A program made the translations under genes and the position numbers. A stretch of DNA of 64,000 nt from Chloroflexota bacterium (GTDB taxonomy: Bacteria > Chloroflexota > Anaerolineae > Anaerolineales > Villigracilaceae). Under the pieces are notes generated by a model that saw nothing but the letters and a program-made list of their open reading frames with translations, searched no databases and was not told the DNA's origin. The DNA lies in NCBI GenBank assembly GCA_016191845.1, contig JACPVF010000012.1, positions 248,001 through 312,000 of the forward strand, read 5' to 3'. Below are positions 9,505 through 17,626 of this stretch, piece after piece (positions within the stretch are counted from its first letter, which is position 1; each line of letters starts with the position of its first letter).

Positions 9505-9607
9505 TGTGAGGGCTTGTACTTAAGAGAGAAGACGATTTATGTATATTTTTACCCCTGTGAGCCATGAATTGGATAGCGCGAGATATTATCTCGCGCTGCT
9601 TGATTTT

Positions 9608-9685
9608 AAATTTACCGCGAAACGGCGAAGGACGCGAAGAAAAAAAGAATCTTTGCGATCTTTGCGCGCTTCGCGGTTCAAATTT
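9608..9685. repeat. Palindromic REP/MITE-like element
   Basis: Outer arms ACCGCGAA (9614-9621) and TTCGCGGT (9670-9677) are extended by AAATTT-type flanks. Inside are shorter repeats of the GCGAAG/CTTTGCG kind. It abuts the 3' end of the PBP gene on the minus strand and has no coding content. Confidence 0.6.
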
Positions 9686-9687
9686 TC

Positions 9688-12093
9688 TTATGACTCCAAT
9701 ACTGTGACCATCACAGGCGGAGTGGTGAGGATTTGTCCGTCTGTGGTGACGGCTTGCAGCCAGATGCGGTGCTCGCCGACGGTCAGCGGCCACCAGGTAT
9801 GATAGGGCGCGGAGGTGAGCGTGATGAAGACGTTCCCGTCCACGATGACCGAGAGGCTGGTCAGCGCCTGACGGCTCTCGGCCTGGATGGGGATCTGCTG
9901 GGCCTGCGGGTCGAGGTCCGCGCTGAGGCGGTAGATAACGTCAGCGGCGGGGGAGATCATCACTAGGGATGCGGCTTGAGAAACGGGAGCAGGCGCGAGG
10001 TCTGCGAGGAGGGGCAGGTGCTGGCTCCTCGCCCAGGGAAAGGCCGAGGCGGGCAGGTCCAGTGCGATGACGGGCTGGTCCTCGATCCAAACCTGCTTGT
10101 AGAGTGTGTCGAACTGCGTGGGCTCGGTGCCTGCGATGAACCATTCGGTCTGGGTGTTGGGGCAGAGCGGCGTGGGCTGCATGCCCGAGAGCGTGCAAAC
10201 CTGTGCCTGGATGATTCCATCGGGGCGCGCGAAGGGTTGGTCGGGTTGGCCCTGCAGGACGGCGCGCATATAGTTGTTCCAGATGGGTGCGGCGCCCGTC
10301 AGGCCTGTGACGTTGTGCATGGCCTGATAGTCGCTGTTGCCGACCCACACGCCGACCACCAGGTCTGGCGTGTAGCCAATCGTCCAGTTGTCGTGGAAGT
10401 TGGTGGTGGTGCCCGTTTTGACGGCGGCGGTGTGGTCAAGCTTGAGCGTGCTGTTGAGGCCGAAGCCGATCTTGCGCGCACGGTCGTCGCTGAGAATGTC
10501 GCTGATGATCCAGGCCACGCGCGGGTCGAAGACTTGCGTCTGCGGTTTTTTTGGTTCGGTGTAGAGCACGTGGCCGTCGAGGTCGCTTACGTCGAGCAGC
10601 ACGGTGCGGTTGGGATAGGCGCCCTGGTTGGCGAACGTGGCGTAGGCGCTGGTCAGTTCGAGCAGCGACATCTGTCCGCCGCCGAGGGCCAGCGACAGGT
10701 CGTATTCGTTCGGGTCGGGACTCAGCGATTGGATGCCGAGTTTTTTGGCGGTGGTCAACGTTTCAGCGATGCCAACATGGTCGAGTGCCAGCACGGCGGG
10801 GATGTTGAGCGATGAGCCCAACGCGATGCGCACAGGCACGGGACCATGCTCGAGATTGTCGTAATTCTTCGGCACGTACGGAGTGCCGTCGTGCGTGGGG
10901 AAGGTCGTTTCGACGTCAAGTAGGGGTGTGGCGGCTGTCCACGGGGCGGAGGAGGTGGGTGATAAGGCCTGGGCGTAGATGAACGGTTTGAAGGCGGAGC
11001 CCGACTGACGCGGCGAGGTGGCCATATCGACCGAGCCGTGGATCGACTCGTCGAAATAATCCGCGCTGCCGACCAGTGCCAGCACCTCGCCTGTGTGCGG
11101 GTCCATCGCGACCAGCGCCGCGTTGTTGACGTTCTGGTCAAGCTCGCCATCTTTGGGTTTGTACAACTCAAGGCGGCGCGTGACCGTTTCCTCGGCCAGT
11201 TGCTGCTTATCGAGGTCGAGCGTGGTGCGCACGATCAGGCTTTGCGTGGGCGAAAGCTGCCCGCTCTCGAACAACTCATCCACGCGAGCCTTGACCAGCC
11301 ACACAAAATGCGGTGCGCGGATGGGGAAGGGCGCGGGGTTGTAGGCCAGCGGCGTGATCTCGGCCAGCGCGCGCTGTTCGGCGCTGATGAAGCCATCCTT
11401 TTCCATCAATCCGAGCACGATCTTCTGTCGTTCCTGCGCGGCGGCGGGATCGGTGAACGGATTGTACAGGCTGGGGGCCTGCGGCAGGCCCGCGATCAGC
11501 GCACACTCGGGCAGCAACAGGTCGCGAGCGGGCTTGTCGAAATAAATTTGCGAGGCGGCTTCCACGCCATAGGCGAAGCTGCCGTAATAGGATTGGTTCA
11601 AGTACAGCGCGAGGATCTCGTCCTTTGAAAGCTTCCGCGACATTTGCCACGCCAGTAATGCCTCGCGCAGTTTGCGGCGCAGCGTGCGCTCGGTGCGCTC
11701 CTCGGGCAGCAGCAAATTGCGCGCCACCTGTTGCGTGATGGTGCTGCCGCCCGCCACGGTCTCGCCGCCTGTCAGGTTGATCCACAACGCGCGGATGATG
11801 CCCACCACGTCCACGCCTGGGTTCTGGTAGAAGTTGCGGTCTTCGATGGCGATGGTGGCGTCCTTCATGCACTGCGGCATCGACTCCAACGGGAGGACCG
11901 CATGTTGACCGCCGTCCTCGGGCATGATCTCGTACAGCAGGCGTCCGTTGCGATCCGTGATGCGGATGCTGGGCTGATTCAGTTTCGACGGCAGCGAATC
12001 CACCGACGGCAGGTCGTGGAACAGGTAGAACCATCCGCCCGCGAAGAGCAGGAAGAGGATGAGCAGGGTGTACCAGAAGGGTTTGCGTTTCAA
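9688..12093 (-). CDS. pbpC: Bifunctional class A penicillin-binding protein, PBP1C-like
   Basis: It makes glycan strands and cross-links them. The start is a TTG at 12093, because the single membrane anchor (KRKPFWYTLLILFLLFAGGW) begins there and GGAG stands five to six bases upstream; the frame upstream is open but not protein-like. Of 801 residues, the GT51 glycosyltransferase spans about 55-240 (catalytic Glu84 in EDRNFY, then GGSTITQQ). The transpeptidase spans about 320-600 with Ser366-x-x-Lys369 (SAFK), SLN and Lys559-Thr-Gly. The last 90 residues form a beta domain resembling BiPBP_C, which is typical of PBP1C. Repeat element 12106-12170 sits in its 5' leader. Its neighbour, the A2M gene, is the usual partner of pbpC in other bacteria. 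Confidence 0.92.
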   Translation of the reverse strand: MKRKPFWYTLLILFLLFAGGWFYLFHDLPSVDSLPSKLNQPSIRITDRNGRLLYEIMPEDGGQHAVLPLESMPQCMKDATIAIEDRNFYQNPGVDVVGIIRALWINLTGGETVAGGSTITQQVARNLLLPEERTERTLRRKLREALLAWQMSRKLSKDEILALYLNQSYYGSFAYGVEAASQIYFDKPARDLLLPECALIAGLPQAPSLYNPFTDPAAAQERQKIVLGLMEKDGFISAEQRALAEITPLAYNPAPFPIRAPHFVWLVKARVDELFESGQLSPTQSLIVRTTLDLDKQQLAEETVTRRLELYKPKDGELDQNVNNAALVAMDPHTGEVLALVGSADYFDESIHGSVDMATSPRQSGSAFKPFIYAQALSPTSSAPWTAATPLLDVETTFPTHDGTPYVPKNYDNLEHGPVPVRIALGSSLNIPAVLALDHVGIAETLTTAKKLGIQSLSPDPNEYDLSLALGGGQMSLLELTSAYATFANQGAYPNRTVLLDVSDLDGHVLYTEPKKPQTQVFDPRVAWIISDILSDDRARKIGFGLNSTLKLDHTAAVKTGTTTNFHDNWTIGYTPDLVVGVWVGNSDYQAMHNVTGLTGAAPIWNNYMRAVLQGQPDQPFARPDGIIQAQVCTLSGMQPTPLCPNTQTEWFIAGTEPTQFDTLYKQVWIEDQPVIALDLPASAFPWARSQHLPLLADLAPAPVSQAASLVMISPAADVIYRLSADLDPQAQQIPIQAESRQALTSLSVIVDGNVFITLTSAPYHTWWPLTVGEHRIWLQAVTTDGQILTTPPVMVTVLES

Positions 12094-12105
12094 GTATTCT
12101 CCAAT

Positions 12106-12170
12106 CAAGTGACAGTCACCTGGCGAAGCACCTTGTAGTGCGGCGTAGTGGGCGAGGCGACTGTCACTTG
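12106..12170. repeat. TGACAGTC inverted-repeat element, copy 1
   Basis: Perfect 12-bp arms CAAGTGACAGTC (12106-12117) and GACTGTCACTTG (12159-12170). It lies 12 bp upstream of the pbpC start codon. The inner ends (ACCTGGCGA and GGCGAGGC) resemble those of the copy at 30313-30347, so this is one dispersed repeat family. Confidence 0.8.
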
Positions 12171-12213
12171 TAAGACCCCAGAATATTTGTCGAAGTTCCA
12201 TTTCATCGGTATT

Positions 12214-12222
12214 TGATACAAT
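12214..12222 (+). promoter_or_regulatory. Extended -10 for a leaderless transcript
   Basis: TG-A-TACAAT (12214-12222) places the transcription start at 12229, which is the A of the ATG. No Shine-Dalgarno precedes that ATG. Confidence 0.6.
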
Positions 12223-12228
12223 CCACGC

Positions 12229-12927
12229 ATGCCCAGGTATTTCACCCATGTCAACGAACTGGACGTGCAAAAAGTCCGCGAGCTGTACGACGGCTTCGAC
12301 GCACCCATTGCGCGACTGGATTGCGGCAAGAAATGCGCACCGTACAATCCCAGCGGAAAGCCGTTCTGCTGCGACATCTGTCATGCCGTGCCTGCGGCTT
12401 ACCAAAGCGAGTGGGCCTACCTGCAACCCAACACAAATTTGTGGCATGAGTGGCGTGGCGATGAGTGCGGTTCAGCTCAGGAAGTAGATACACTCAAAGC
12501 TGAAACACCCGAGAGCATGATCCTGCTGGCCTGCCTCGGCCCTGACCGCTGTCAGCGCGATTTCCGCGCGCTCAGTTGCAGACAGTTTCCGTTCTTCCCG
12601 TATGTCACCGCTGATTATCGTTTTGTGGGAATGGCCTACGAGTGGGAATTCGAGTCGAAGTGCTGGGTCATCAGCAATCTGAGTCAGGTCTCGGTGCGTT
12701 ACCGCGAGGAATTCATCCGCACGTATGACGAGTTGTTCGCGCTGTTTCAGGATGAGTTCGACAGCTACGCTGTACATTCAGAAGAGATGCGTGCACACTT
12801 TATCGAACAAAAACGCCGCATTCCAATCTTGCATCGGAATGGCGGCGTGTATCTGTTGAGTCCTGCCAGCGAGCGCATGGTCCGCGTCGAAGCTGGAAAG
12901 CTGCCAAAGTTTGAGCCTTATAAATAA
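12229..12927 (+). CDS. Cysteine-rich protein, YkgJ-like metal/Fe-S cluster candidate
   Basis: The 232-aa soluble protein has an N-terminal cluster DCGKKC...FCCDICHA and later Cys in CLGPDRC and LSCRQFP. The CR-x-FP segment and the CC-x2-C spacing recall the YkgJ/UPF0153 family of presumed zinc or iron-sulfur cluster proteins, but the similarity is by eye only. The function is unknown. It appears to be expressed as a leaderless mRNA (extended -10 at 12214-12222). It converges with an unknown gene across the hairpin at 12931-12953. Confidence 0.75.
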   Translation: MPRYFTHVNELDVQKVRELYDGFDAPIARLDCGKKCAPYNPSGKPFCCDICHAVPAAYQSEWAYLQPNTNLWHEWRGDECGSAQEVDTLKAETPESMILLACLGPDRCQRDFRALSCRQFPFFPYVTADYRFVGMAYEWEFESKCWVISNLSQVSVRYREEFIRTYDELFALFQDEFDSYAVHSEEMRAHFIEQKRRIPILHRNGGVYLLSPASERMVRVEAGKLPKFEPYK

Positions 12928-12930
12928 AAA

Positions 12931-12953
12931 GGGATGCAGTATCCCTGCATCCC
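12931..12953 (-). terminator. Intrinsic terminator of the 12960-13742 gene
   Basis: GGGATGCAG/CTGCATCCC stem. Read on the minus strand it is followed by TTTTTATTTA, so it mainly terminates the minus-strand gene. Confidence 0.75.
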
Positions 12954-12959
12954 GAACTC

Positions 12960-13742
12960 TTACCATTCACATCCAGGCGGGGTCGAAATGCCTGCATGTT
13001 TTCCCACCCGTTTGTACATTGTCACATTTGTGAACGGCTCGCCCAGAATACCATCGTGGATGGCCCATGAGCGGCGGCGGATGCTGTTGGCTGCATCAGG
13101 CTGACGGAAGGGTGACGACCCGTCCAGTCGCGCCGAGAGGTCACCGCCCGGCTGGAACCCTGCCTGGATCTTGTCCATCAGGCGTTTTCCCACCTGATAG
13201 GTAAACCCGTAGCGCTCGAAGATGACCGCATTGTGATAATAGAGCGGCTCGACAAAGTACATGTCATGCCCGAGACTCTCGACGAAGCCTTCAAAGGCGT
13301 TGATGGCATCTCCCAACATGCGCACCCCGTGCCGTACCTGGCCTGGAGCCAGTCCCGCTTCGAGGGCGCCCTGCTCGGCGGCAAGGTTGCGATGCAGTGT
13401 GCCGAAGCGCGTGGGCGTACCATCGGGGAGTTTGTCCACGTTGAAGCGCGGAGAGTCGGGGTCGTTGAGGATGTATAGCAGCACGTGGATCTGACCGTTC
13501 ATGGTGTCGGTCAGGTGCGCGTACAGGATCGGGTCGGGGAAATTCTTTTCGTGGAACAGGCTCATCTCCACGTCACTGGAGCCTGGCGCGAAGCGGAACT
13601 GTAAAAAGGACTGGATGCGCTGCGAGTCGGCGTCGGGCAGGCGGAAGCGTTCCAGCAAGGACTTTGGAATATAGCGGGCGTAGATGGCCCGTTTTTCGTC
13701 CTCAGGGAGCTTGTTGATTCCACCGATGGTCGAAGGGGTCAT
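12960..13742 (-). CDS. Conserved-looking protein of unknown function
   Basis: The 260-aa protein has no signal peptide or membrane segment. I do not recognise the family. A GNAT-like phrase (FERYGFTYQVGKRLM) near residues 175-190 suggests an acetyltransferase-type fold but is not enough to assign one. GAGGAG precedes the ATG. It is 15 bases downstream of smpB on the same strand and probably co-transcribed with it. Confidence 0.65.
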   Translation of the reverse strand: MTPSTIGGINKLPEDEKRAIYARYIPKSLLERFRLPDADSQRIQSFLQFRFAPGSSDVEMSLFHEKNFPDPILYAHLTDTMNGQIHVLLYILNDPDSPRFNVDKLPDGTPTRFGTLHRNLAAEQGALEAGLAPGQVRHGVRMLGDAINAFEGFVESLGHDMYFVEPLYYHNAVIFERYGFTYQVGKRLMDKIQAGFQPGGDLSARLDGSSPFRQPDAANSIRRRSWAIHDGILGEPFTNVTMYKRVGKHAGISTPPGCEW

Positions 13743-13757
13743 GACTCCTCTTTTCTT

Positions 13758-14216
13758 TCACCGCACGCGGGACTCGCGCTCCGCTCCGCGTTCCTGGTCG
13801 CGTTTGGCGATGGCCTCGCGTTTATCGTAGGCCTTCTTGCCGCGCGCCAGGGCGATCTCGATCTTGGCTCGTCCATCCTTGAGATAAATGCGCGTCGGCA
13901 CCACGGTCATGCCTTTCTGGCGGACCTGGTTCCAAATCTCGCGGATCTGTTTCTTGTGAAGGAGCAGACGGCGTTTTCGCTTGGGATCGTGATTGAAGCG
14001 GTTGGCCTGCGCGTATGGCGCGATGTGCGCCTCGACCAGCCAGGCTTCCTCGCCGCCTTCGATGTCCACGTAGGCTTCGACAATGCTGACCTGTCCCGCG
14101 CGGATCGACTTGATCTCGCTGCCCTGCAGCGACAGACCCGCCTCGAACCGTTCGAGCAGGAAATATTCGAAACTCGCCTTGCGATTGGTGGCGACTACTT
14201 TAACGTTTTCAGTCAT
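13758..14216 (-). CDS. smpB: SsrA-binding protein SmpB
   Basis: The 152-aa protein is full length for the family. Typical features are an N-terminal VVATNRKASFEYFLLE, GSEIKSIRAGQVSI, NRFNHDPKRKRRLLLHK, and a basic C-terminal tail rich in Lys, Arg and Glu. It delivers tmRNA to stalled ribosomes for trans-translation. No tmRNA gene is visible in this window. Confidence 0.97.
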   Translation of the reverse strand: MTENVKVVATNRKASFEYFLLERFEAGLSLQGSEIKSIRAGQVSIVEAYVDIEGGEEAWLVEAHIAPYAQANRFNHDPKRKRRLLLHKKQIREIWNQVRQKGMTVVPTRIYLKDGRAKIEIALARGKKAYDKREAIAKRDQERGAERESRVR

Positions 14217-14297
14217 ACAAGTTCATTTTAACACAAGAGAGTCTGGGGCCCTGCATAGTTAAATCGGCATCCATGTGGTGAAGATGGGAGGGGGCGA

Positions 14298-15545
14298 TTA
14301 TCCCCACTTCAGGATGGCCGCACCTGCGAACAGGCGCAGCACCCCGAAGACGATCAATGCGGCGCCAATGCCGATTCCGTCCGCAATGGCGGGACCCGCC
14401 AGCGAGCCGAACAGCACCGAAGCGTTGAGCACCATGTTGTACCAGGCCAGGTGTGCGGGACGGTCATGGTCAGGGATGTTTTCGAGCAGGTAATTGGCGT
14501 ACGCGCCGCCGACCAGCGCCCACACGAAGCCACCCAGCAGAGAATATCCGTAAAAGTGCCAGACCTGGCTTGAGAGCGCCATCAAGATGGGATAGAGTGC
14601 CATGCCCATCACACCGTAGGCCGTCACGGTTTTATGCCCCAGCCGTTGGACGATGTGCCGCAGCTGCATCGAGCCAAACAGCATGGCCAGGTAGAACAGG
14701 GCCGTGCCAATGCCAATATGGTCATCGGTCAGGCGCAGGTTGTGGACCATGTAGATGGAGAACAGCGGAATGGCCAGATATTGGGTGACGTGGAATCCCA
14801 GCAGCACCAACAGGCTGCGACGGTAATCGGTCTTCCAGATTTCGAGCCGCAGGACGGAGCGCCAGTCGCGGCGGGACGAAGCGGCGGACGAAATGGAATC
14901 AGGCGCAGGGGCGGAAGGCAGGTCCGCTTGCAGGGGGCGGATGAAGTACAAGTGGACGGTGCTCATCACCGCCCCGAAGAAGCCGATCGCGAAGACCACC
15001 TGATATCCAGTTGGGAAGGGCAGGTGGTTGAGCAAATATCCGCTCAACACGGAGGAGAACATGAACATGATCGAAAGCACCACGTTGCGCATGCCTGCCA
15101 CGTGGGCGCGATATTGCTGGGGCACCGACGAGGCGAACAGTGCGTTGAAGCCCACGGCCACCCCCGTCAACGGGATGCCCATCATCAGCGCGATCAGGAT
15201 CAACGCCCAGATCTGATCCTGTGCCCCGAACAGCCACGGGAGCGGAATCCACAACGCGAAGCCGATGCGATAGATCGCCGCCGTCCAGAAGACAGCCTTG
15301 CCGACTGCGCGCTTTTCGAGCCAGCGCCCTGCCGGGATGGCCAGGAACAGGCTGACCACCGCCCCGACCGATCCCAATAACCCGATCTGGAACGCCGTGG
15401 CTCCCAGGCGCGCGGCGTACACGTTGAGGAAGTTGACCGATGACCCGCTCAACAGGCCAAACCAGCCAATGTCAAAGTATAGGTGGATGAAGTTGGCGCG
15501 ATATTGTGGCGGGACGTCGGATTGACGGAAGAGTTTGTTGAGCAT
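14298..15545 (-). CDS. Major facilitator superfamily transporter
   Basis: The 415-aa protein has about 12 hydrophobic segments and an MFS-like loop after helix 2 (GRWLEKRAVGK). The substrate is unknown. The ATG at 15545 is only 23 bp from the ATG of the divergent aminotransferase. Its predicted -10 (TATAAT, minus strand 15560-15555) gives a start at about 15548, a leader of three bases. Confidence 0.85.
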   Translation of the reverse strand: MLNKLFRQSDVPPQYRANFIHLYFDIGWFGLLSGSSVNFLNVYAARLGATAFQIGLLGSVGAVVSLFLAIPAGRWLEKRAVGKAVFWTAAIYRIGFALWIPLPWLFGAQDQIWALILIALMMGIPLTGVAVGFNALFASSVPQQYRAHVAGMRNVVLSIMFMFSSVLSGYLLNHLPFPTGYQVVFAIGFFGAVMSTVHLYFIRPLQADLPSAPAPDSISSAASSRRDWRSVLRLEIWKTDYRRSLLVLLGFHVTQYLAIPLFSIYMVHNLRLTDDHIGIGTALFYLAMLFGSMQLRHIVQRLGHKTVTAYGVMGMALYPILMALSSQVWHFYGYSLLGGFVWALVGGAYANYLLENIPDHDRPAHLAWYNMVLNASVLFGSLAGPAIADGIGIGAALIVFGVLRLFAGAAILKWG

Positions 15546-15562
15546 AGCGGGACGATTATAAT
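15535..15562. promoter_or_regulatory. Shared palindromic -10 for two divergent, leaderless genes
   Basis: ATTATAAT (15555-15562) reads as TATAAT on both strands. On the + strand the hexamer at 15557-15562 sets the start at 15569, the A of the aminotransferase ATG. A poor -35 (TTGTTG, 15535-15540) lies inside the MFS coding region. On the - strand the start is about 15548, three bases before the MFS ATG. Confidence 0.65.
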
Positions 15563-15568
15563 GCCGCC

Positions 15569-16714
15569 ATGCCTTCCCTTCGCTCCCAATTCCTGCTCGA
15601 TCCCACCATCACTTTCCTCAATCACGGCTCTTTCGGGGCCACGCCCAAACCCGTCTTTCGCGAGTATCAACGCTGGCAGCGCGAACTGGAGCGCCAGCCC
15701 GTGGAATTTTTGGGCCGCCGCTACAATGACCTGATGAAATCTGCCCGCGCCGCCCTGGCCGATTACCTCGGCACGCAGGCCGATAACGTGGTCTTTGCCC
15801 AAAACGTGACCATCGCCCTCAACATCGTGGCCCGTTCGCTCGACCTCGGCCCGGGCGACGAGGTCCTCACCACCAACCATGAGTATGGCGCGCTCGACCG
15901 CACCTGGCGTTTCCTCTCCAGAGAGCGAGGCTTTGCCTACATCAACCAGACCATTCCCGCACCGCTCACCACTGCCGCAGATTTCGAAGCGGCTTTCTGG
16001 CGCGGCGTCACCCCGCGTACGCGCGTCATCTTCCTCAGCCACATCACCAGTCCCACGGCGCTGGTCTTTCCCGTTGAGCGCATCGTCCGCCGCGCGAGAG
16101 AAGCGGGCATCCTCACCGTGGTGGATGGTGCCCACGCGCCGGGCCAGCTTCCGCTTGCGCTCGATTCGCTCGGCGCCGATTTCTATGGCGGCAACCTGCA
16201 CAAGTGGCTGTGCGCCCCCAAGGGCGCGGGGTTTTTGTATGCCCGCCCCGAGGTCCAGCGCCTGCTCAAACCGTTGGTTGTCTCCTGGGGCTACGAATCC
16301 GAAACACCGAGCGGCTCGCTCTTCGTGGATCACAACGAATGGTGGGGCACGCGCGATGTCTCCGCTTTCCTGACTGTTCCCACTGCCATCGAATTTCAGC
16401 GCCAACATCATTGGGATGAGGTGCGGGCGTCCTGTCACGAACTGGCGGTGGACTCCCAGCGGCGACTCTGCGCCCAAACGGGACTCGCCCCCCTGCACAC
16501 CGACGCCGAGGCCTGGTTCCGCCAAATGTTCGCCGCCCCGCTTCCAGCGGATACCGATATCGCCGCCCTCAAGGCACGCCTGTACGATGAGTTTCGCATC
16601 GAAGTTCCGTTGATCGATTGGAACGGAAACAAGCTGATCCGCGTCTCTATTCAAGCCTACAACTCCCGCCGCGACGTGGATCGCCTGCTGCACGCCCTCG
16701 AAATCTGCCTGTGA
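15569..16714 (+). CDS. PLP-dependent class V aminotransferase, isopenicillin N epimerase-like
   Basis: The 381-aa protein matches the CefD-like branch: N-terminal LNHGSFGATP, a cofactor region with NHEYGALDRTW, and the Schiff-base lysine in GGNLHKWLCAPKGAGFLY (near residue 212). Members act on varied amino-acid substrates, including as cysteine desulfurase-like or epimerase enzymes, so the substrate is open. No beta-lactam pathway genes are near. The start codon coincides with the predicted transcription start (leaderless). Confidence 0.87.
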   Translation: MPSLRSQFLLDPTITFLNHGSFGATPKPVFREYQRWQRELERQPVEFLGRRYNDLMKSARAALADYLGTQADNVVFAQNVTIALNIVARSLDLGPGDEVLTTNHEYGALDRTWRFLSRERGFAYINQTIPAPLTTAADFEAAFWRGVTPRTRVIFLSHITSPTALVFPVERIVRRAREAGILTVVDGAHAPGQLPLALDSLGADFYGGNLHKWLCAPKGAGFLYARPEVQRLLKPLVVSWGYESETPSGSLFVDHNEWWGTRDVSAFLTVPTAIEFQRQHHWDEVRASCHELAVDSQRRLCAQTGLAPLHTDAEAWFRQMFAAPLPADTDIAALKARLYDEFRIEVPLIDWNGNKLIRVSIQAYNSRRDVDRLLHALEICL

Positions 16715-16901
16715 CCCTGTTCGCGCTGAGCGGAGAGCGGGTGCTTTCCCGCTTGCAGTCGAAGCGCAGTGCTTGACATCAGATAATGTACCTTTGCATC
16801 AACACTCCCGTAGGCGCATCGAAACCGTTGTGTGACATTCAAGGTTATACTTCTCATCCCGTCCCCGAAACAATCCGCTTTCAACGTTCCTGGAGGTTTG
16901 A

Positions 16902-17600
16902 ATGAAACTGGTCCGACCCTTATCCCTGCTGGCCGCCCTGGCCCTGTTGCTCTCCGCTTGTGGACCGCAAGCCACGCCCACCAGCTCCGCCGACCTGTTC
17001 CTGACAGAAGGCGTCAACACCATCGTGGCCTCCTATTTCGGCACGCAGACCGCCGTTGCTCCCGTGCCGACCGTCCCGCCACCCGCCACGGACACACCTC
17101 CCCCGTCCGCCACCTTCCCGCCCGTGCCGACCCAGCCACTTGTCACGCCGACCTTCACGTTCATCTATTACACGCTCACGGCCACGCCCTACACTGTCAC
17201 GCCCACGGGCACTTTCTACACCGCCACCACCAACGCGGATACACTGGCTTATGGCTGCAAGAACCTGCTGCTCATCGCCGATGTGACCTATCCCAGCGGG
17301 ACGGCCGTCAAGCCGGGTGAGAACTTCACCAAGACCTGGAAGGTGGCCAACAACGGCACCTGTCAGTGGGAATACGTCTTTGCCCTCACCCAGACAGGTG
17401 GTACCGACTTCGATGCGCCGAGCAAGCGATTGGGGAAGGTCGTGGGCGTCAATGACTGGACCGAGATCTCCATCAACCTGGATGCGCCCAACAAGGAAGG
17501 CACCTATACCGCCTACTGGCGCATGTCCGATGGCGACGGTCACCTGTTCGGGTCCACGCTGGGCGTCACGATCAGGGTCAGCAAGAGCGCCTATCCGTAG
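16902..17600 (+). CDS. Lipoprotein with NBR1-type Ig-like domain
   Basis: The 232-aa protein has a lipobox (LLSAC) and a Pro/Thr-rich linker (about residues 45-110). The C-terminal Ig-like domain (about 120-230) has the hallmark phrases KPGENFTKTWKVANNGTC and YTAYWRMSDGDGHLFG, as in the NBR1/ILRUN central domain. The domain is common on surface proteins of Chloroflexota, where its ligand is unknown. GGAGG precedes the ATG, and TATACT at 16846-16851 is a possible -10. The CAP-LysM gene follows 26 bases later and is likely in the same operon. Confidence 0.83.
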   Translation: MKLVRPLSLLAALALLLSACGPQATPTSSADLFLTEGVNTIVASYFGTQTAVAPVPTVPPPATDTPPPSATFPPVPTQPLVTPTFTFIYYTLTATPYTVTPTGTFYTATTNADTLAYGCKNLLLIADVTYPSGTAVKPGENFTKTWKVANNGTCQWEYVFALTQTGGTDFDAPSKRLGKVVGVNDWTEISINLDAPNKEGTYTAYWRMSDGDGHLFGSTLGVTIRVSKSAYP

Positions 17601-17626
17601 CCTGTATCTTTGTATTGGGAGGGACC

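Larger units (their letters stand above)
9182..9687. other. Gene-free, repeat-rich gap between the A2M and pbpC genes
   Basis: No convincing gene is seen. The gap holds, in order: two copies of ACAATGAGCA (9189-9198 and 9211-9220); a hairpin (9224-9244); eight tandem 21-bp units (9337-9504); a perfect 10-bp hairpin, AGCGCGAGAT/ATCTCGCGCT (9575-9597); and a palindromic element bounded by ACCGCGAA/TTCGCGGT (9608-9685). Short ORFs here translate the repeats and look spurious. Confidence 0.75.

Noticed and set aside
9332-9793. Minus-strand ORF with heptad-like LRxLN repeats
   Set aside because: The repeats are the translation of the 21-bp DNA array (21 bp = 7 codons), with no start signal and with overlap into the pbpC 3' end.
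12094-12447. N-terminal extension of the PBP reading frame
   Set aside because: The 118 extra codons are antisense to the Cys-rich gene and cross a palindromic repeat; the membrane anchor begins at the TTG at 12093.
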